64,000 nucleotides of DNA from Metridium senile (GCA_949775045.1 OX459096.1:38177316-38241315); one strand, 5' to 3'. Positions 24,031-37,100 are shown, counted from the stretch's first letter. The notes: generated from the sequence alone by a model not told the origin. Numbers and translations are program-made.

Positions 24031-25367
24031 ATGGCAGGCCTTGTTAAACTTGTTGTTGTTGTGCTCTACTTACTTGTAGGAGCTGCAATCTTTTCGACCC
24101 TGGAACGTACGGATGAACCAAATAACGTTGTCGCAAGTCGTCTTTTAAAAGCAGCCAAAAATAATTTTTCAGTTCAGCTAGGGGTGAACATCACAGACAA
24201 AGAGTTTCATGATGTGATTGTGAAGATTTCTGAAGCGTTGACAATACGGGAAAGGCGTGATTGGACTTTCTGGAGGTCGTTTGACTTTGCCATTATCTCA
24301 CTGACAACGATTGGTAAGAAACATACTTTTTCAACTCTTTAATTCCGTGAAAACATGTCATCTTCGTAATCTATATTGTAAAATTGGGATGATAATTTCA
24401 TCGTGGAATGACTTATGACTTTAGAATTTTTTAAATATTTTGATTTATGCCCTCCACTTCTTTTTAATCTTGAAATAATTTATTGCCTAGAAAAGGGTAT
24501 AATCACATTTACTTTCAACCTTCACCAACATTTCTAATATATTTTTAAAAAGGTTCTCGTAGTCGATAGACGATAGAAAATAGGTCATTCCAAGATCCAA
24601 GAATATCGCTGGTATAACTTGTTTCTGATTTAATAATATTCTTATCAAGAACAATGAGTTTGGTGTTGAGATATTCTGTTTTTTTTTTTGTGTGTGTTTT
24701 TTTGTAGTCCACGAAACTATTTTAAAGGCCTCGATTATTTGTGTTTAGTTGTATCGCTTATCGGCTTTGGCAATGACAACCTTGTTTGAAATGGGTGTAA
24801 GTTGAATATAAATGTCTTTTAGGATATGGAGACGTTACACCGAAGACTCTTGCTGGACAAGGTGTGTTTATCATCTACGCTTTGATTGGTCTACCGTTAA
24901 TGCTTTCGACACTTAAATACTCTGGCGAAGCCACCCTGGTTTATGTGCGAAAACTCGTTATATGCACAGAAAAGAAAATATGCCGTAAGCCCAGGCCTGA
25001 CAATATAAATATCAAATGCTTCGTTGCTTCAGTGGTGATCCTAGTGGCAAACCTTGTGGGAGGCGCCTTAATTTTTCAACGTGTCAATAAGATTTGTTTC
25101 TTGCAGGGATTATATGCATCTTTTGTCACTTTTTCTACTATTGGTTTTGGTGACTATCGTCTGACTATGGATAAACATGCTCATAATTATAACTCTTCTG
25201 TATTAACAATGATTATTGTCATACAATTCCCGCTGTTGTTGTTCCAATTAACAACTGTCTCGTGTGTTATAAACTCAGCTATAGACTTGATGGAAAAGGC
25301 CCATAGGAGAGTGACCTTCAAAAGGAGAAAAAACCGTTCTGTTAACACGAAAGACACACTCGACTGA
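24031..25367 (+). CDS. Two-pore-domain K+ channel, array gene 1
   Basis: This is a background (leak) potassium channel subunit of the plasma membrane. Exons 24031-24313 and 24823-25367 join to 275 residues. The intron splits the first base from the second in the glycine codon of the first GYG. M1 is about residues 5-23 (GAAIFSTLE end). The extracellular cap is about 24-80 with sequon GVNIT and no cysteine. Pore 1 is TTIGYGD (92-98), M2 follows GQGVFIIYALIGLPL, M3 is about 150-172, pore 2 is STIGFGDY, and M4 precedes a short basic tail. The length is small for a K2P because the C-terminus is short. The lack of a cap cysteine suggests a cap without the inter-subunit disulphide of TWIK/TREK types. 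The exact subfamily cannot be fixed by eye. AATAAA occurs near 25725. Confidence 0.93.
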
Positions 25368-26040
25368 TTTTTTCAATTCCGTTAAAACACCATTTCTACG
25401 GTATTTATCATAAATGAATTGAAAAGTAGACATTTCACCTGGCCTCCTCCGAAGGCAACTCTTTTTGACTTTGGGCTTCCTGTTTTAGGAAGGAAGACGA
25501 AGGGAGCCGGACTGTATGGGACTGGAAATCCCAAAGGAGAAAAGAAGTAGTAGGAGTAGCCTGCAGAAGAGGCTGCATTTCGCCATGCAGTGCGCTTATT
25601 GGTTGATGGATGCCCTGAAACATTTTACCAAAACTGCAAAACTATTCTTTGCTGTACCACTTTGTACAGCGAGGGAGTTTGGGGAAAGAAGGACAACAAG
25701 GAGGAATTGAAAGAATCCTTGTTCTGAAAAATAAAAAATAAACTTTTTAGAACTTGTTAATCTAAATTCTAAATTTTAAGCTGTACAGTAGTTTTAGGTT
25801 TTAGAGTTGGGGATTTGAACTCCCGGGCCAGATTACTGATTTCTAGTCTTAAATACGAGAGTAATAAACGCAAGATAGCGTTAATTGCTATATAACACTG
25901 AACCAAACCATTATTATAAATATATCAACCTAATACGAACTTTCGAGTTAAATTAATTTAAGTGTAGTTGTTCAATAATTAATCATGAATGCAGAGTTAA
26001 TAGAGAGCTATAGAGGGCAATCTTTGTCGATTTGTAAAAG
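25368..26040. other. Intergenic, K2P gene 1 to gene 2
   Basis: It contains the 3' UTR, an inverted-repeat element (25439-25600) and AT-rich sequence. No gene seen. Confidence 0.6.
25439..25600. mobile_element. Foldback element, GCCTCCTCCGAAGGC family, copy 1
   Basis: The left half (GGCCTCCTCCGAAGGCAACT, then GACTTTGGGCTTCCTG) is mirrored by GGAAATCCCAAAGGAG and GCCTGCAGAAGAGGCTGC at the right. A related copy at 60890-61060 shares GGGCTTCCTGTTTTA and AGAAGTGGTAG-type words. Confidence 0.65.
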
Positions 26041-27249
26041 ATGAAATGCCGAAAAGCTTTCCAGGCCAAAGTTCTGTTATTTCTTTTAGCTCTGGGAATT
26101 TACATAGCCATTGGAGCTTTCATCTTTGTTAGACTAGAACAGACAGAGGAACCTAATGAAGTACTATCAAATCGTACACTGAGAGCCGTCAAGGAAAACT
26201 TTTCCATGCAACTCGGCGTAAACATTACAGATGAAGAGTTTTTAGCTCTCGCGAAGCAAATAAATGAAGCGATGGTAATCCAGGATAGACCAGATTGGAC
26301 ATACTTGAATTCCTTCGACTTTCTCATCATTTCTTTAACTACTATAGGTATGTAGTTTGGAATATTTCAGTTTAAAATTACACAGGTTAGTCGTTTTTGT
26401 CTGTGTGTTTCAAATAGTTTTCAAAACACCTGTCAAAACACTATGAACTTGTAAGAACTGTTTGAAAATCACAGAGAAAGAAAGACATCCTTTTGTCAGG
26501 TAGTTTCGATGTTTGCCAGTCACTGATATATTAACTGATTGTTCAGATGGGATCTTTAATTACGTCAACTTTTCTAACTGGGCCTATAAGTTTTCAAAGT
26601 CCATTTCCTCATGGTTCAGCATTTTCGAGAAGAAGTGAGACAGCATTCATTAGTCTTGTTTGGTGAATATGGACATTCTGTTATGTTTTTTACAGGTTAT
26701 GGGAATATGGTTCCACGCACTCGATTGGGTCAAGGTGTCTTTATTATCTACGCTCTATTCGGCCTTCCTCTTACCATGATTACACTCAAATACACCGGAC
26801 AACTCCTAATGCGATGCATTTTAAAATTGATAAGTGCAATTGAAAAGAACATCTTTGGTAAAGATGAGCCAACTCATTTGAAGCTCAAGTCCATTATTGT
26901 TTCATTATTTTGGTTTATAATTCTTCATGTGTATACAGCGTTTATGTTTAAGTACCTAAACAAGATTTCGTACATTGAAGGGCTGTATGCATCATTTGTT
27001 ACGTTTTCTACCATAGGGTTTGGTGACTACTCTATACACAACTCTATTGGGAAAGAAAACCTAACATTATATGTGACAGCCGTTATACGAAAAGTTTTTC
27101 TATTACCTTTAATACTGATTGATTTATCAGTCGTATCGTGTCTTCTTAACTCCATCATGTTCATGATGGAAAACATGCACAATAGATTGGAAGACAGCAA
27201 AAGGGAAGAGACAGCGCAGGACACATCTGATGATACTAGCAGACAATGA
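26041..27249 (+). CDS. Two-pore-domain K+ channel, array gene 2
   Basis: Exons 26041-26347 and 26696-27249 join to 286 residues, with the intron in the first pore glycine codon as in its neighbours. M1 is about residues 9-31 (LGIYIAIGAFIFVRLE). The cap has sequon GVNITD and no cysteine. Pore 1 is TTIGYGN (100-106), with asparagine in place of the usual aspartate. M2 carries GQGVFIIYALFGLPL, pore 2 is STIGFGDY, and the tail is acidic (EETAQDTSDDTSRQ). The upstream gene ends 674 bp before it. The close match with genes 1, 3 and 4 in every segment shows local duplication. Confidence 0.93.
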
Positions 27250-28032
27250 AGAATCGACACAAATATCCCCTGATAACAAAATCTCTCGAGATTGTTAGAC
27301 AATATTTGACCTGGCTTCATTTTGAAACACTATATCATTTTGACATTGCCTCGATTCTATTTCTCAATACAATCCATTGGAAAATATACTCTACTTCGCG
27401 TTGAAGTGTTTACTAAATGATTTTTTTTTTTGCACCAAGAAAGTTACGGTATATGAAAAACATTTGGTAAAGCCAACATTTTCCTTTTAATGAAAAAAAA
27501 AAAAAAAAAACTCGTTAAATGGTTTCCGGCTTTAACAATATTAAGATGTATTAAAAATTAAAAATGTGTAGAGGATGAAACTAAACCGTTTAACATGGTA
27601 TTCTTGTACAAAATAGAATTTGATGCCGTATCAAAAAGTGTTGGAGGCCGCTAGTTTGTTCTAGCACTCTTGGATTAATATTTTAACACGAACACAATAT
27701 TCACCACTCACAGTGTGAATTCAGTTTTGGAACTTTGCAATATTTTCAGCCGGCTCAAACTACACAAATGATTCAAATAAACTATATTCTTTTTGTTCTC
27801 CTTATTTATTAATACTGAAAAGTTGGATATTTCATTTATATAATAAATAAATGTCACATTCAGTTATATCTGTCAATCATTACCAATCAATCACAAAATA
27901 ATCAAACTGGGAATGTATTGAGTTCTGAGGAACTTCTTATGAGCATTTTTAATTGAAACTTTAATAATTCATGAGGATGTTTCAGTGTCATTTTCCACTA
28001 GCTTTTAGTTCCTCCAAAACCAGAAGATCAAA
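27250..28032. other. Intergenic, K2P gene 2 to gene 3
   Basis: AT-rich sequence with an A18 run near 27493. AATAAATAAATG near 27843 may be a polyadenylation signal. No gene seen. Confidence 0.6.
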
Positions 28033-29283
28033 ATGAATTTATGGAAACTGATAACTAAGTTGAGATGTATTCCAAGACTTACACTTCTCATAGTTTACTT
28101 GCTTATTGGTGCTGCTATATTCGTGAGTCTTGAACAGACAGACGAACCAAATAAAGTTGTTGCTGGACGTATTTTGTCGGCAACTCAAACAACGCTCTCC
28201 CTTCGACTTGGTGTGAACATCACAGATGAAGATTTTCTTGGTGCTATAAAGAATATATCGGAGGCTGTATCTCTTCGTAGCAAACAAGATTGGACATTTT
28301 GGAAGGCTTTTGATTTTGTCTTCGTTGCTTTAACCACAATAGGTAAGAAAGGAAAGCATTGTTTTCTTAACCGCATCAAGACTTTATTGATCTTCACAAA
28401 GAAACTTTAGTTAACACGCACATTTCAAAAAACAAAAACTATGATAAGATGGACAATTTACTTTGCCACGAATCCGCCAGCTTTTATTTTCTGTCAGTCG
28501 TTCAGCGAGTTATGTTATTATTGAGATGTTGAGTGAATAATTTGTGCCTGAATAGTCGAGGTTTTTGACTATTGGAATAGATTCGCCAACTGTAAAAGAG
28601 ACAAATATCATGTCCAGTTATTGTATACATGCATGGTCATAACGTCTTGGAATAAACTATTATCACGGGAAACCTTTATTGAAGTAGGTGTATGTGCGTG
28701 TATCTTGCTTTGTAGTTAACAGTTCTATCTGTCTTGCTTAGGCTATGGTGATATGGTCCCCCAAAGTCAAGTAGCCCAAGGAGTGTTCATTATCTACGCA
28801 CTGATTGGTCTGCCCATTGTCATGGTAACGCTCAAATACACAGGGCTATTTATGTCGGAGTGTCTTGAGCAGCTTATCGTCGGAGTAGAAAAGAAGTTAT
28901 TTAGAAAAGAAGAACATAAGCGATTGGACATGAAATGTTTCATAGCGTCTCTTATACTGTTTGTTGTCGAGCATTTGGTGCTTGCTTATTCATTTTCACA
29001 TACTCACAATGTACCTTACATTAGAGGCTTGTATGCTGTGTTTGTTACATTGACCACTATCGGATTTGGGGACTATAAATTGTCATTTGTTGCCACCGAG
29101 TTAGAATCGATGCATTTTTTCATTATTTTCAAGGTTCCTTTGATTCTGTTCAACTTGACAATCGTTTCATGTATTCTTAACAGACCCGTTGAGTTAGCTG
29201 AAAATATACGAGAAAGAATTGTAGTGAAGATCGAGTCTGTAAGAACAAAAGTGAATCCTACAACAGAAGATTACAATCTTTAA
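28033..29283 (+). CDS. Two-pore-domain K+ channel, array gene 3
   Basis: Exons 28033-28342 and 28742-29283 join to 283 residues with the same phase-1 intron in the first GYG. M1 is about 15-35 (LIVYLLIGAAIFVSLE). The cap has sequon GVNITD and no cysteine. Pore 1 is TTIGYGD (101-107), M2 has GQ(G/A)VFIIYALIGLP type sequence, and pore 2 is TTIGFGDY, the only copy with TTIG in place of STIG. The C-terminal tail is about 35 residues. AATAAA at 29344-29349, about 60 bp after the stop, is a good polyadenylation signal. Confidence 0.93.
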
Positions 29284-31145
29284 TCCAAATTGGGTACAGT
29301 AAACACTCGCAGGGAATAGGAACCTTCAGACTGAAATTTGGTCAATAAAGCACCATGTATATAAGAACCAATTCAGCCTGACAAATGAAACATGTTCTTT
29401 TATATGTAAAAAAAAAAAATATTTATCGAAAGTATCAAAAATTAGAAAACAGTTTGGCTGATCTATTTTGTTTTTGTGCTGGACCATTAAAAAAAATAAG
29501 AAATTACAAGCACACCGGCAGTGTTTTGCAGAAGGGATTGGAGTTGCTAGAGTAAATTTGAATTCGTTTTGTTTAGAATAGCCTAATTTTCTTTAGAGTT
29601 TTTTCCTCTGTAATAAAACCTACAGGGATAGACTCGCAACCACCAACTTTCTACCACTCTGTTACTGGCACGAGTTTATAGACATGGTTTTCTTTTTCAA
29701 GGCCACCAATAGCATAATATCAATGGCATCTGATACTTTGCCCAGTTGTCGTTCTACAACAAGATTGACTAGAGCCTCTTCAAATGCGAACATTATATCC
29801 TTCAGGTTAAGGCGAAGAACTGCAGGACAACAATCTATCAAAACTCTTTCTTTGTACGTACAAAAAGAATCTGGAAAGGTTTACCAGGCCACTATAGTCA
29901 TATTTCAGTCACACTTGAGGAATTTAAGTATTTACTGACTCTTTATTATAAAAAACGCATTACTAACAGTCTATAATGAAGAAAATCCGAGAACATGGAA
30001 GTCAATATGTACAAAATGCAAAAAAGCACGATTGTTGATAAGCCCCAAAAACTGCTGTTTAATTCCATCTTTTATAAATTTATGAATTTGTATTTTAATT
30101 GTCTTTTTTTTGGAATCATGGGCCCACTGTAATTGGCTACGCTGATGTGGTGTCCCTACACCAGTTAAGTTTTTTTTTCATTTTTCTCTTTCCTTCATGT
30201 GATTATTATTTTTTGTTATTATTGGTAAAGCTTAATAAATAAATAAATAGTTTTAACTCCCACCCTGCATGCTAGGCAGAGATTTTCTTATTATTCTCCT
30301 CTAGAAGAAAAGGAAAAGAAACCTCTACACGGAGTTGCTCGAGATTGTCCTGACACCTTGGACGAATAAACTAACCGGCTTTAAACCCGTTATAACCAGT
30401 TTGAATTACAAATGTGCGCGGATACGTCAATGTCTGGCGCTGTCGCGCATGCATGCATGATCGACCAGGTCCGTGCCAAGGTTTTTTGACAAATCTTTGC
30501 CAAGCAGGGTAACCATATATCCACTCTGTACAAACAGTGTACTAGATTGAACTGTTAACCTAAATCTATATAAAAAGCATGTAGTAGATATGTAGTAGAT
30601 AAAACCCAGGAAATTAAAGAATGTATACAGTTTTTGTGAAAATAAATGTAAATAAAAAATGTAACTAAGAGAAAATGTAAATGAAGTTTTATATATTTCA
30701 ATGTTAGCAGGTGCACAGTATTTTTTATGCTTTTTTATTTGTGCTTTTTGACTATTCTGTTTGATGAAGTCTTGTCTTAAATTATCCGATAGTTATTGTA
30801 CAGCTTTCTTTTGTGAATTTTGTCGATTTGGGTCTGAATATCCCTCTTTTTCTCAAGACGATAACTGCAATTTGAAAAAGGTTCATTTATTATATTAAAG
30901 ATGTTTAGTCAAATGCACTTTAATTTGACTTGAAGTATTAATTACGCACTCATCAATACGATTCTGGCGGTGGAGCGCAGCATCTAAAGTTAAAATAATT
31001 TTTCCTGGTATACTTCAATCAATCAATATTAATCAAGTATATGTTGATATTTAATTAAAAACAAATTCAACACTGAATTCAACAATGATTACTTTTTGAT
31101 GACGGCGTCGCAGGCAGATCAACTTCAAAGTTCACTTGGTTTTCC
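29284..31145. other. Intergenic, K2P gene 3 to gene 4
   Basis: It holds a LINE 3' remnant (29640-30250) and otherwise AT-rich sequence without recognisable genes. No fifth K2P copy or pseudogene was found. Confidence 0.55.
29640..30250 (+). mobile_element. LINE (non-LTR retrotransposon) 3' remnant
   Basis: Frames here carry broken pieces of the conserved C-terminal block of LINE proteins: a motif like RLRRTAGQQSIKT followed, in another frame, by NLERFTRPL. Next come T-rich 3' UTR sequence, GGGCCCACTGTAATTGGCTA, and a terminal TAATAAATAAATAAATAG tail. Frameshifts show it is dead. The family may be CR1/L2-like. Left border uncertain. Confidence 0.5.
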
Positions 31146-32669
31146 ATGAGGATGAATTTATTTTTTAAAGTTGTTGTTCTTACTATTTATGTTCTTTTTG
31201 GAGCGTGGATCTTCGTTAAGATAGAAAAGACAGATGAGCTCAACGAAACCACGGCGAATCAAATCCTGGAAGTAACCAAAGAAACCTTTTCACGCCAGAT
31301 TGGAGTAAACATCACCGATCAAGAGTTCTCAAAGCTTGTCAGTAATATTTCTGAAGCAATATTAATTCGACTACGACCAGAATGGACATTTTGGAAGGGG
31401 TTAGAGTTTGCCATAATATCTTTAACGACTGTAGGTAAGGTGATTTAAACATCCGTGTCCCCTCTCAGACACCATCTATGTAGATGCCATATAAACCATA
31501 AAGGTCCATAAAATACAAATACAATCATTCTCATTTCCATGATATTCACTAGTTTCAATATTGATAATAAATAATATTTCATGGATATTATCCATGGTTT
31601 CATATGATCAGGACGTGTAATTTTTATATCGCCTTTAGTAGTTAAGACAGTGTAAACACTAGGCGACAAGTCGCTGCAACACGACGCGGCGACACGTCGC
31701 TTCGTGTGTACTGCTTCGAAAACACGTTGCCGCGACACTAGTTTCACTCATTTTGTTGCTGCGACCTGACGCACGAATTGAAACCAGTTTGAATTTGTGC
31801 GAGGAAAAAAATTCCCGTAAAATCTCTATGTGCACACGAGGGTAATTGTCGCTGCAACGTTTCGCCGCGTCGTTTTGCAGCGACTTTGCAGTGTGTACCG
31901 GCCTTTAGTGTTTTAATGTGCCAAGTCAAGGAGCCAAGCATTTATATGAACCAAGCAGTGTTTTTAGTCCCACTTTTTGTTTTGTATTTTCCAGTTAAAA
32001 CTAATTACAAAGTTAGTTTTTTCCTGACACATTTGACACTTATACTAGCACGATTTTCCAAATCAGCAAATATTACACACCTGCTTACGAGTCTCATAAC
32101 TAATATTGGACTTTGTTGATTGGTTTGCAGGGTATGGAAATACGACTCCCCGGACACCTTTAGGTCAAGGAGTATTCATCATTTACGCCATCATTGGTAT
32201 TCCCCTTACAATGGTTACTCTCAAAAACACAGGCGAACTCATGAAATCAAGTATAAGAAAATTAATCATTGCATTTGAGAAGAAAATGCTTGGCAAACAA
32301 GAACACAAAAACATGACGATGAAGTGTTTTGTCATTTCATTGTTCTTTGTCATGCTTATTTTTATATATCTACCTTTTGCATTCGTCTATGCCAACAAAA
32401 TATCGTTTTTGGAAGGATTGTATGCAACGTTTGTTGTTGCGTCTACTATTGGATTTGGTGACTATGTACTGGATTTTAAAGCCATAGCAGGAAAAACCGG
32501 TTCAACCGGTATTAGCGTCTCAATGATTGTGGCTATCCCAGTGCTTTTGGCTAACCTAACCATATTGTCATGTTTTCTGAATGCAACGATAGACTTAGTG
32601 AAAGTTCAAGCTAAAAAAATACTGCTGTGTAGAGAACCGCCACAACAAATACAGAACACAACACAATGA
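31146..32669 (+). CDS. Two-pore-domain K+ channel, array gene 4
   Basis: Exons 31146-31434 and 32131-32669 join to 275 residues, with the same split of the first pore glycine codon. M1 is about 7-27 (VLTIYVLFGAWIFVKIE). The cap has GVNITD and no cysteine. Pore 1 is TTVGYGN (94-100), M2 GQGVFIIYAIIGIPL, pore 2 STIGFGDY, and the C-terminus is short. A second ATG two codons downstream could also serve as start. The intron (31435-32130) contains a MITE at 31630-31910. AATAAA at about 32764 is a likely polyadenylation signal. Confidence 0.93.
31630..31910. mobile_element. GTCGC-rich inverted-repeat element
   Basis: The left arm GTCGCTGCAACACGACGCGG and the right arm CCGCGTCGTTTTGCAGCGAC are complementary. 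CCTTTAGT words lie at both ends. It is about 280 bp and sits in the intron of K2P gene 4. It is much richer in CG than its surroundings. Confidence 0.7.
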
Positions 32670-33341
32670 CTTGCAATTTTACTTTCATGTATAAATATCA
32701 GGTTTTCTTACTTTCTTCCTTTTTTATTGACGCCAGTAAGTCCAAGTTTCTTTGTACGGTTTAAATAAAAGTTAGCTTAATCTATTTCTAGCCTGTAAAA
32801 CGGCCCTCCGCTATGGGCTCCCTGACGAAGAGAGAGGGTGTGGATTTTACCTTACAACGTAAAAACATAAACTACCAACCAAATAGAAAAACAATCGACA
32901 CCATCGTTTCTTTTGCAGTTTATTGCCCTGCACAAGATATACATCAATTATGTAAATATGTAATTTCGAATCAGTATTTTTCCGATCGTGCATGCTTTGT
33001 TCGTTGTTGTTACCATTATTTTCGATTTCATTTCTATTCCCGGACGTCTATTCATGTATATTTGTTTGATTTAGCTGTCGCGCATGACATGCAGACCAAG
33101 GTTTTGTAGACATTTTCTCTTTTCCGGGCCCTTGCATTCAGTCAAGAGCCTTTCACCTGTTGTCTTTTCCAAATATTACCCAACAACCCCTTCCTGGTTG
33201 ACAAAAATATCATAGCTCCCATACCCCCCCCCCCCCCATATTTCGTCTAGCTTTTACTAAACCCCTATAAAACAGCATACAATTTGTAACAACTCCCTTA
33301 TCTAGCTTCCTAAAATAACGTGCCGACAACCCCCCCCCCCC

Positions 33342-33533
33342 CCACTCAATCTGCAATCTGAGACCGAAATGAATTGGCCCTGTTTTTTTTTTTTTTTTTT
33401 TGCGCTTAGCACCTTCAGATTTATATTTACCATAGCCATATCCGACTGAGCCAAAAAGTGCACGCAAACGAATTTTTTATGAGCAAAAACCGTCCCGTAC
33501 ACCAGAATTCATTTTGGTTTCAGATTGCAGAAT
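33342..33533. repeat. Inverted repeat around a poly-T tract
   Basis: ATCTGCAATCTGAGACCGAA at the left pairs with TTTTGGTTTCAGATTGCAGA at the right, about 190 bp apart, with a T18 run inside. Probably a MITE. Confidence 0.6.
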
Positions 33534-33572
33534 CAGATCTCCTTCTGACAACGTTTTTTTTAAAAAAAAATA

Positions 33573-33690
33573 GGTGTATACAGCTGTTTCAAAAACGTAG
33601 AATAATGAATACTGAATTGAAAAGACCGAAATGCATTTTAGGTCATGTAATATTGTTTAAAACAAAATAAATAATAATCGAAATATGGCG
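33573..33690. mobile_element. MITE, GTATACAGCTGTTTC family, truncated copy
   Basis: It has the left half of the family seen at 14771 and 43052 (GTATACAGCTGTTTCAAAAA, then CCGAAATGCATTTTAGGT). The right terminus is missing. Confidence 0.65.
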
Positions 33691-34110
33691 TATATTTGTG
33701 TCGTTGGCTTTCGTTTATTGTATTTACGTATACAATCTTTATATACGCAATATAGATAAATGTATGGTCTAAAATATATATAGTTTCACTTCTCATCTAG
33801 GTAGCTATTGGGCTGGATTGAATCCCATCTGTGACCTTGCGTATGTGCTGTACTTGGTTCTAGTTTAGTTTCGTTGTCTATTTTGGTGAGCATATCAATG
33901 TGTCTCCTAAACCGCGGCAAAGTTGTCGTTCGTGAGTTCTTCCATCAGTATAGCATAGTCATCCATGTTTGCTACAAAAATACACCGAAAGAAACTCACA
34001 AATGTGAACATCTCGACAGAATACCGGCAATAGTTTTTAATTAAGATTTGTGGCTGAAACAAAGAACGAACGATAACAAAGAATTGATATGCATTTGGAA
34101 ATGTCTTCGT

Positions 34111-37100
34111 TTATGGAAAAACTGTTCTAGATTTAAGCGATTGTTTGTTTTCTGGCAGTAAAATGAAAGATTTAATAGTTTGATTGTCATATCTCTTATG
34201 GTTTCGTTTCCATTCAATGAAGACCAACAAAGACAAGATTAAAATAATAGCAATAAGAATGCTTGATAGGATAACGCTGGCTTGTTGCATTGCAGGCGTC
34301 ACATTTGGTCGACATGTTGGTTTGACATCGGCAAAAGCTGGTTCGTCTTTCTTGGCAGTTTTCGAAGTTAAATCTGTAAAATAAAACAATGAATGAAAAA
34401 ACAATGAATAAAATAACAAAATTTAGAACAAGTAAAAAAGATTGCAATAAATAATCAAATAAATAGCTGAAAAAGTCAATTTTAAAAGTTTAAAAGAATA
34501 TTGTGTAATTGGCCGCTGTAGAAACATATGCCTTGAAAAGCACTGAAAATTAACAAAGAAAGTATGGTAATAAGGGACACTTTTATACAGTTGTGAATAT
34601 AAATAAACTTAACAGGGGTGCTTGCTAACATCCTTACAACATCTAACAATTCAATGTTCTTCCTTTGTTTGAATGATTCGTAGGATCAAAGTACATAGAA
34701 ACTGTTTTAAAATACAGAGGAAGCATATTTCTGTCTAAATTGAATGACATTGATAGTTACTAAAGATAATACAGCGAACTTTTACTTCTGATGTTGACAC
34801 TGCCAGTACTTAACATTTATAAAAAGAGTACGTTTTTGTTTGCTTACAATTTATCTCTAAGGTTCCTAAAAGCCCGATAAGCATGTACTCAGTTTGATAG
34901 GTCAATATTTGTGAAGGGTTCGCGAAGAGGACTTTCCTTTAATTTCAAATAATTTTGGTACATCAGATTTCAGAAACATGGCAGTATGCATATGTACACC
35001 TTTAAAGAAATGTTGCCTATAAATACATCTTTTATGGGCATGCATTATATTCATTAATTATATTCATTCTGACAATCAGAATCCTTAGTTAAAGACTCCC
35101 TGATAACTAGTCTTGCTCGATCCTACGGATAACTACTCACTAAGGCAGAACTGGAGGCTGATGTTGCTTGTAGTCAACAAAACAATGCTTTATTATATCG
35201 TAAAATTCAGTCATTGCCATGATACTCTCACACACAATATTTTATATCTAGTCTATCTTTCAGTCACCAAATGCGTTGGGCATTTTTTTATAAATGCCTA
35301 TATACCCGAGCAAGGGGCCATTTTGCATGACCATGCGCGAAATGCTGTACTGTGGCATCGCAATGCAGGCTCACCACAGGCTACCCACTCATTCACTTGT
35401 AACAAAATGTCGCTGAGCTATCGCGTTTTGTTATATTTATCCAGCTTTCGTATCATTTCCGTCGCTATTTGTGAGTTTAGCAAAAACACAGTCTACATAA
35501 TTCAATAGAAATAACAAAAGACTTAATTTAAACAATGAACGAATACAATAGGTTTCTGTTACACACAGAAGGAGCCAAAATTCTAGGCAAAGCAGCACTG
35601 TTTATGGCAGAAAAATAAAAATTTCGCTACCTTACCCAATTTTTCCAACAAATCAAACATGATAGATCGAGAGCACAGAAACAAAGGACATAAAATCAAA
35701 TGAATTTGTGTGGTATTTCCTCACAAGTTAGCCATGTAATCAAGAATAATAATAACCATATTCGCATAATCACTGACTGTGTTTGATGCTTCATAAAAAG
35801 CCAACAAATTGTTCGATTGCTGGGATATCGAGGATCTGCTTTCATGAATGGTACATAGATTAAATGTGTCTTATTTCAGGCTCGAGTATTTCGAAGTTCA
35901 AGAGAGTTTGACCAATTAATAATGAACATGTAAACAATGTTTACATCTTTGATTGGCAAAAAAAAGCATCTTCCCCAATTTTCCAATTAAAGATTCACTA
36001 TAAAACATTACCAATGCATATGGATATCATCATTTCTGCTTAAAACACATTGGTATTTTCACTACATTTAATAACATTTCAAGATGAAAAATGCCGAACA
36101 GCCCGAATTTATCAATTATGACATGAAGGCAATGTGAAAATTTTCGCCACCCATTGCAGTCGATTTTAACACAAAATGTTGTGATACAATACAAATAGCA
36201 TCCAACTCATCGTGTTAAAAGACCTGGCATCAGATAGTCTTATTTCCTGAGTTACACCGACGGCAAAGGATGGCCTTAACCACGTTACAGTCGCCATTTT
36301 CTCTTCTCCGCGAGTCAGCTTGAATTACTCTTTTGACATTTTTTTTTGAAACTATACTCCAATGATTTCGCTTGAATCGCATATAGGACACATATTCAAT
36401 ATCAGCCTTAATATTTGAGTCTGATCAATTAATTGCAGAAGAAGAAAAAACGGATATCTTGAACATATATTTATGTGAGACCTCTACTGAGAGAACGTGA
36501 TACGAGCAAGTGCTTTGACCACTTGGACAAAGTCCCCCCCCCCCCCCCCCCGGGCCTATATACTTAGTTTCTTTAATTAGTTTGACTATCTTTGGATGTT
36601 CAATGCATCCTTGACTTACCTCTTAGAAGCAATGGCATATTGCATAAATCTTTATTTTTACAACATAAAATCCTTGAAGAATTAGAGCTACTGCATTCCG
36701 TTGTATTGTTACCAAGGCACCCATATCTTATTCTTTGTTGTTTGTCTGATGTTAGCACATATATGTAGCAGCCAATATTGGAGTTGCACACACCTCGTAC
36801 ACATATCTCCGAGTTGCAGAAACATTTCATTGACGCTACAAAATTCAAAAAAGAGAATATTTCTGACTGATAGGATTCTAATCAACCAGTCAATCAATCA
36901 ATCATTCAATAATTCAATTAGTCAGTTAAAGCATTAGACAATAAATCAGTCAGTCAGGCAATCAATCAGTCAGTCATTCATTCAGTCAATCAATCAGAGA
37001 ATGAGTCGGACATTCAGTTATTCAATCAATCAGTCAATCAATCTGTCAATCAATCAATCAATCAAACAATCAATCAGTCAGTCAGTCAATCAGTCAATCA

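Larger units (their letters stand above)
32670..34110. other. Intergenic between K2P gene 4 and the BAMBI-like gene
   Basis: The two genes converge here. It contains poly-C and poly-T tracts (near 33224, 33330 and 33382), an inverted-repeat element (33342-33533) and a truncated MITE (33573-33690). TTTATT at 33714-33719 (AATAAA on the minus strand) may be the polyadenylation signal of the minus-strand gene. No kinase-coding exon is seen. Confidence 0.55.

Noticed and set aside
29684..29938. 84-codon plus-strand frame as a gene
   Set aside because: Its C-terminal part matches a frameshifted LINE tail block, so it is treated as part of the mobile-element remnant.
35113..35508. 131-codon plus-strand frame inside the BAMBI-like gene
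   Set aside because: No recognisable domain, no splice context, and it lies antisense in intron 2. Its length is within chance for 64 kb of AT-rich DNA.
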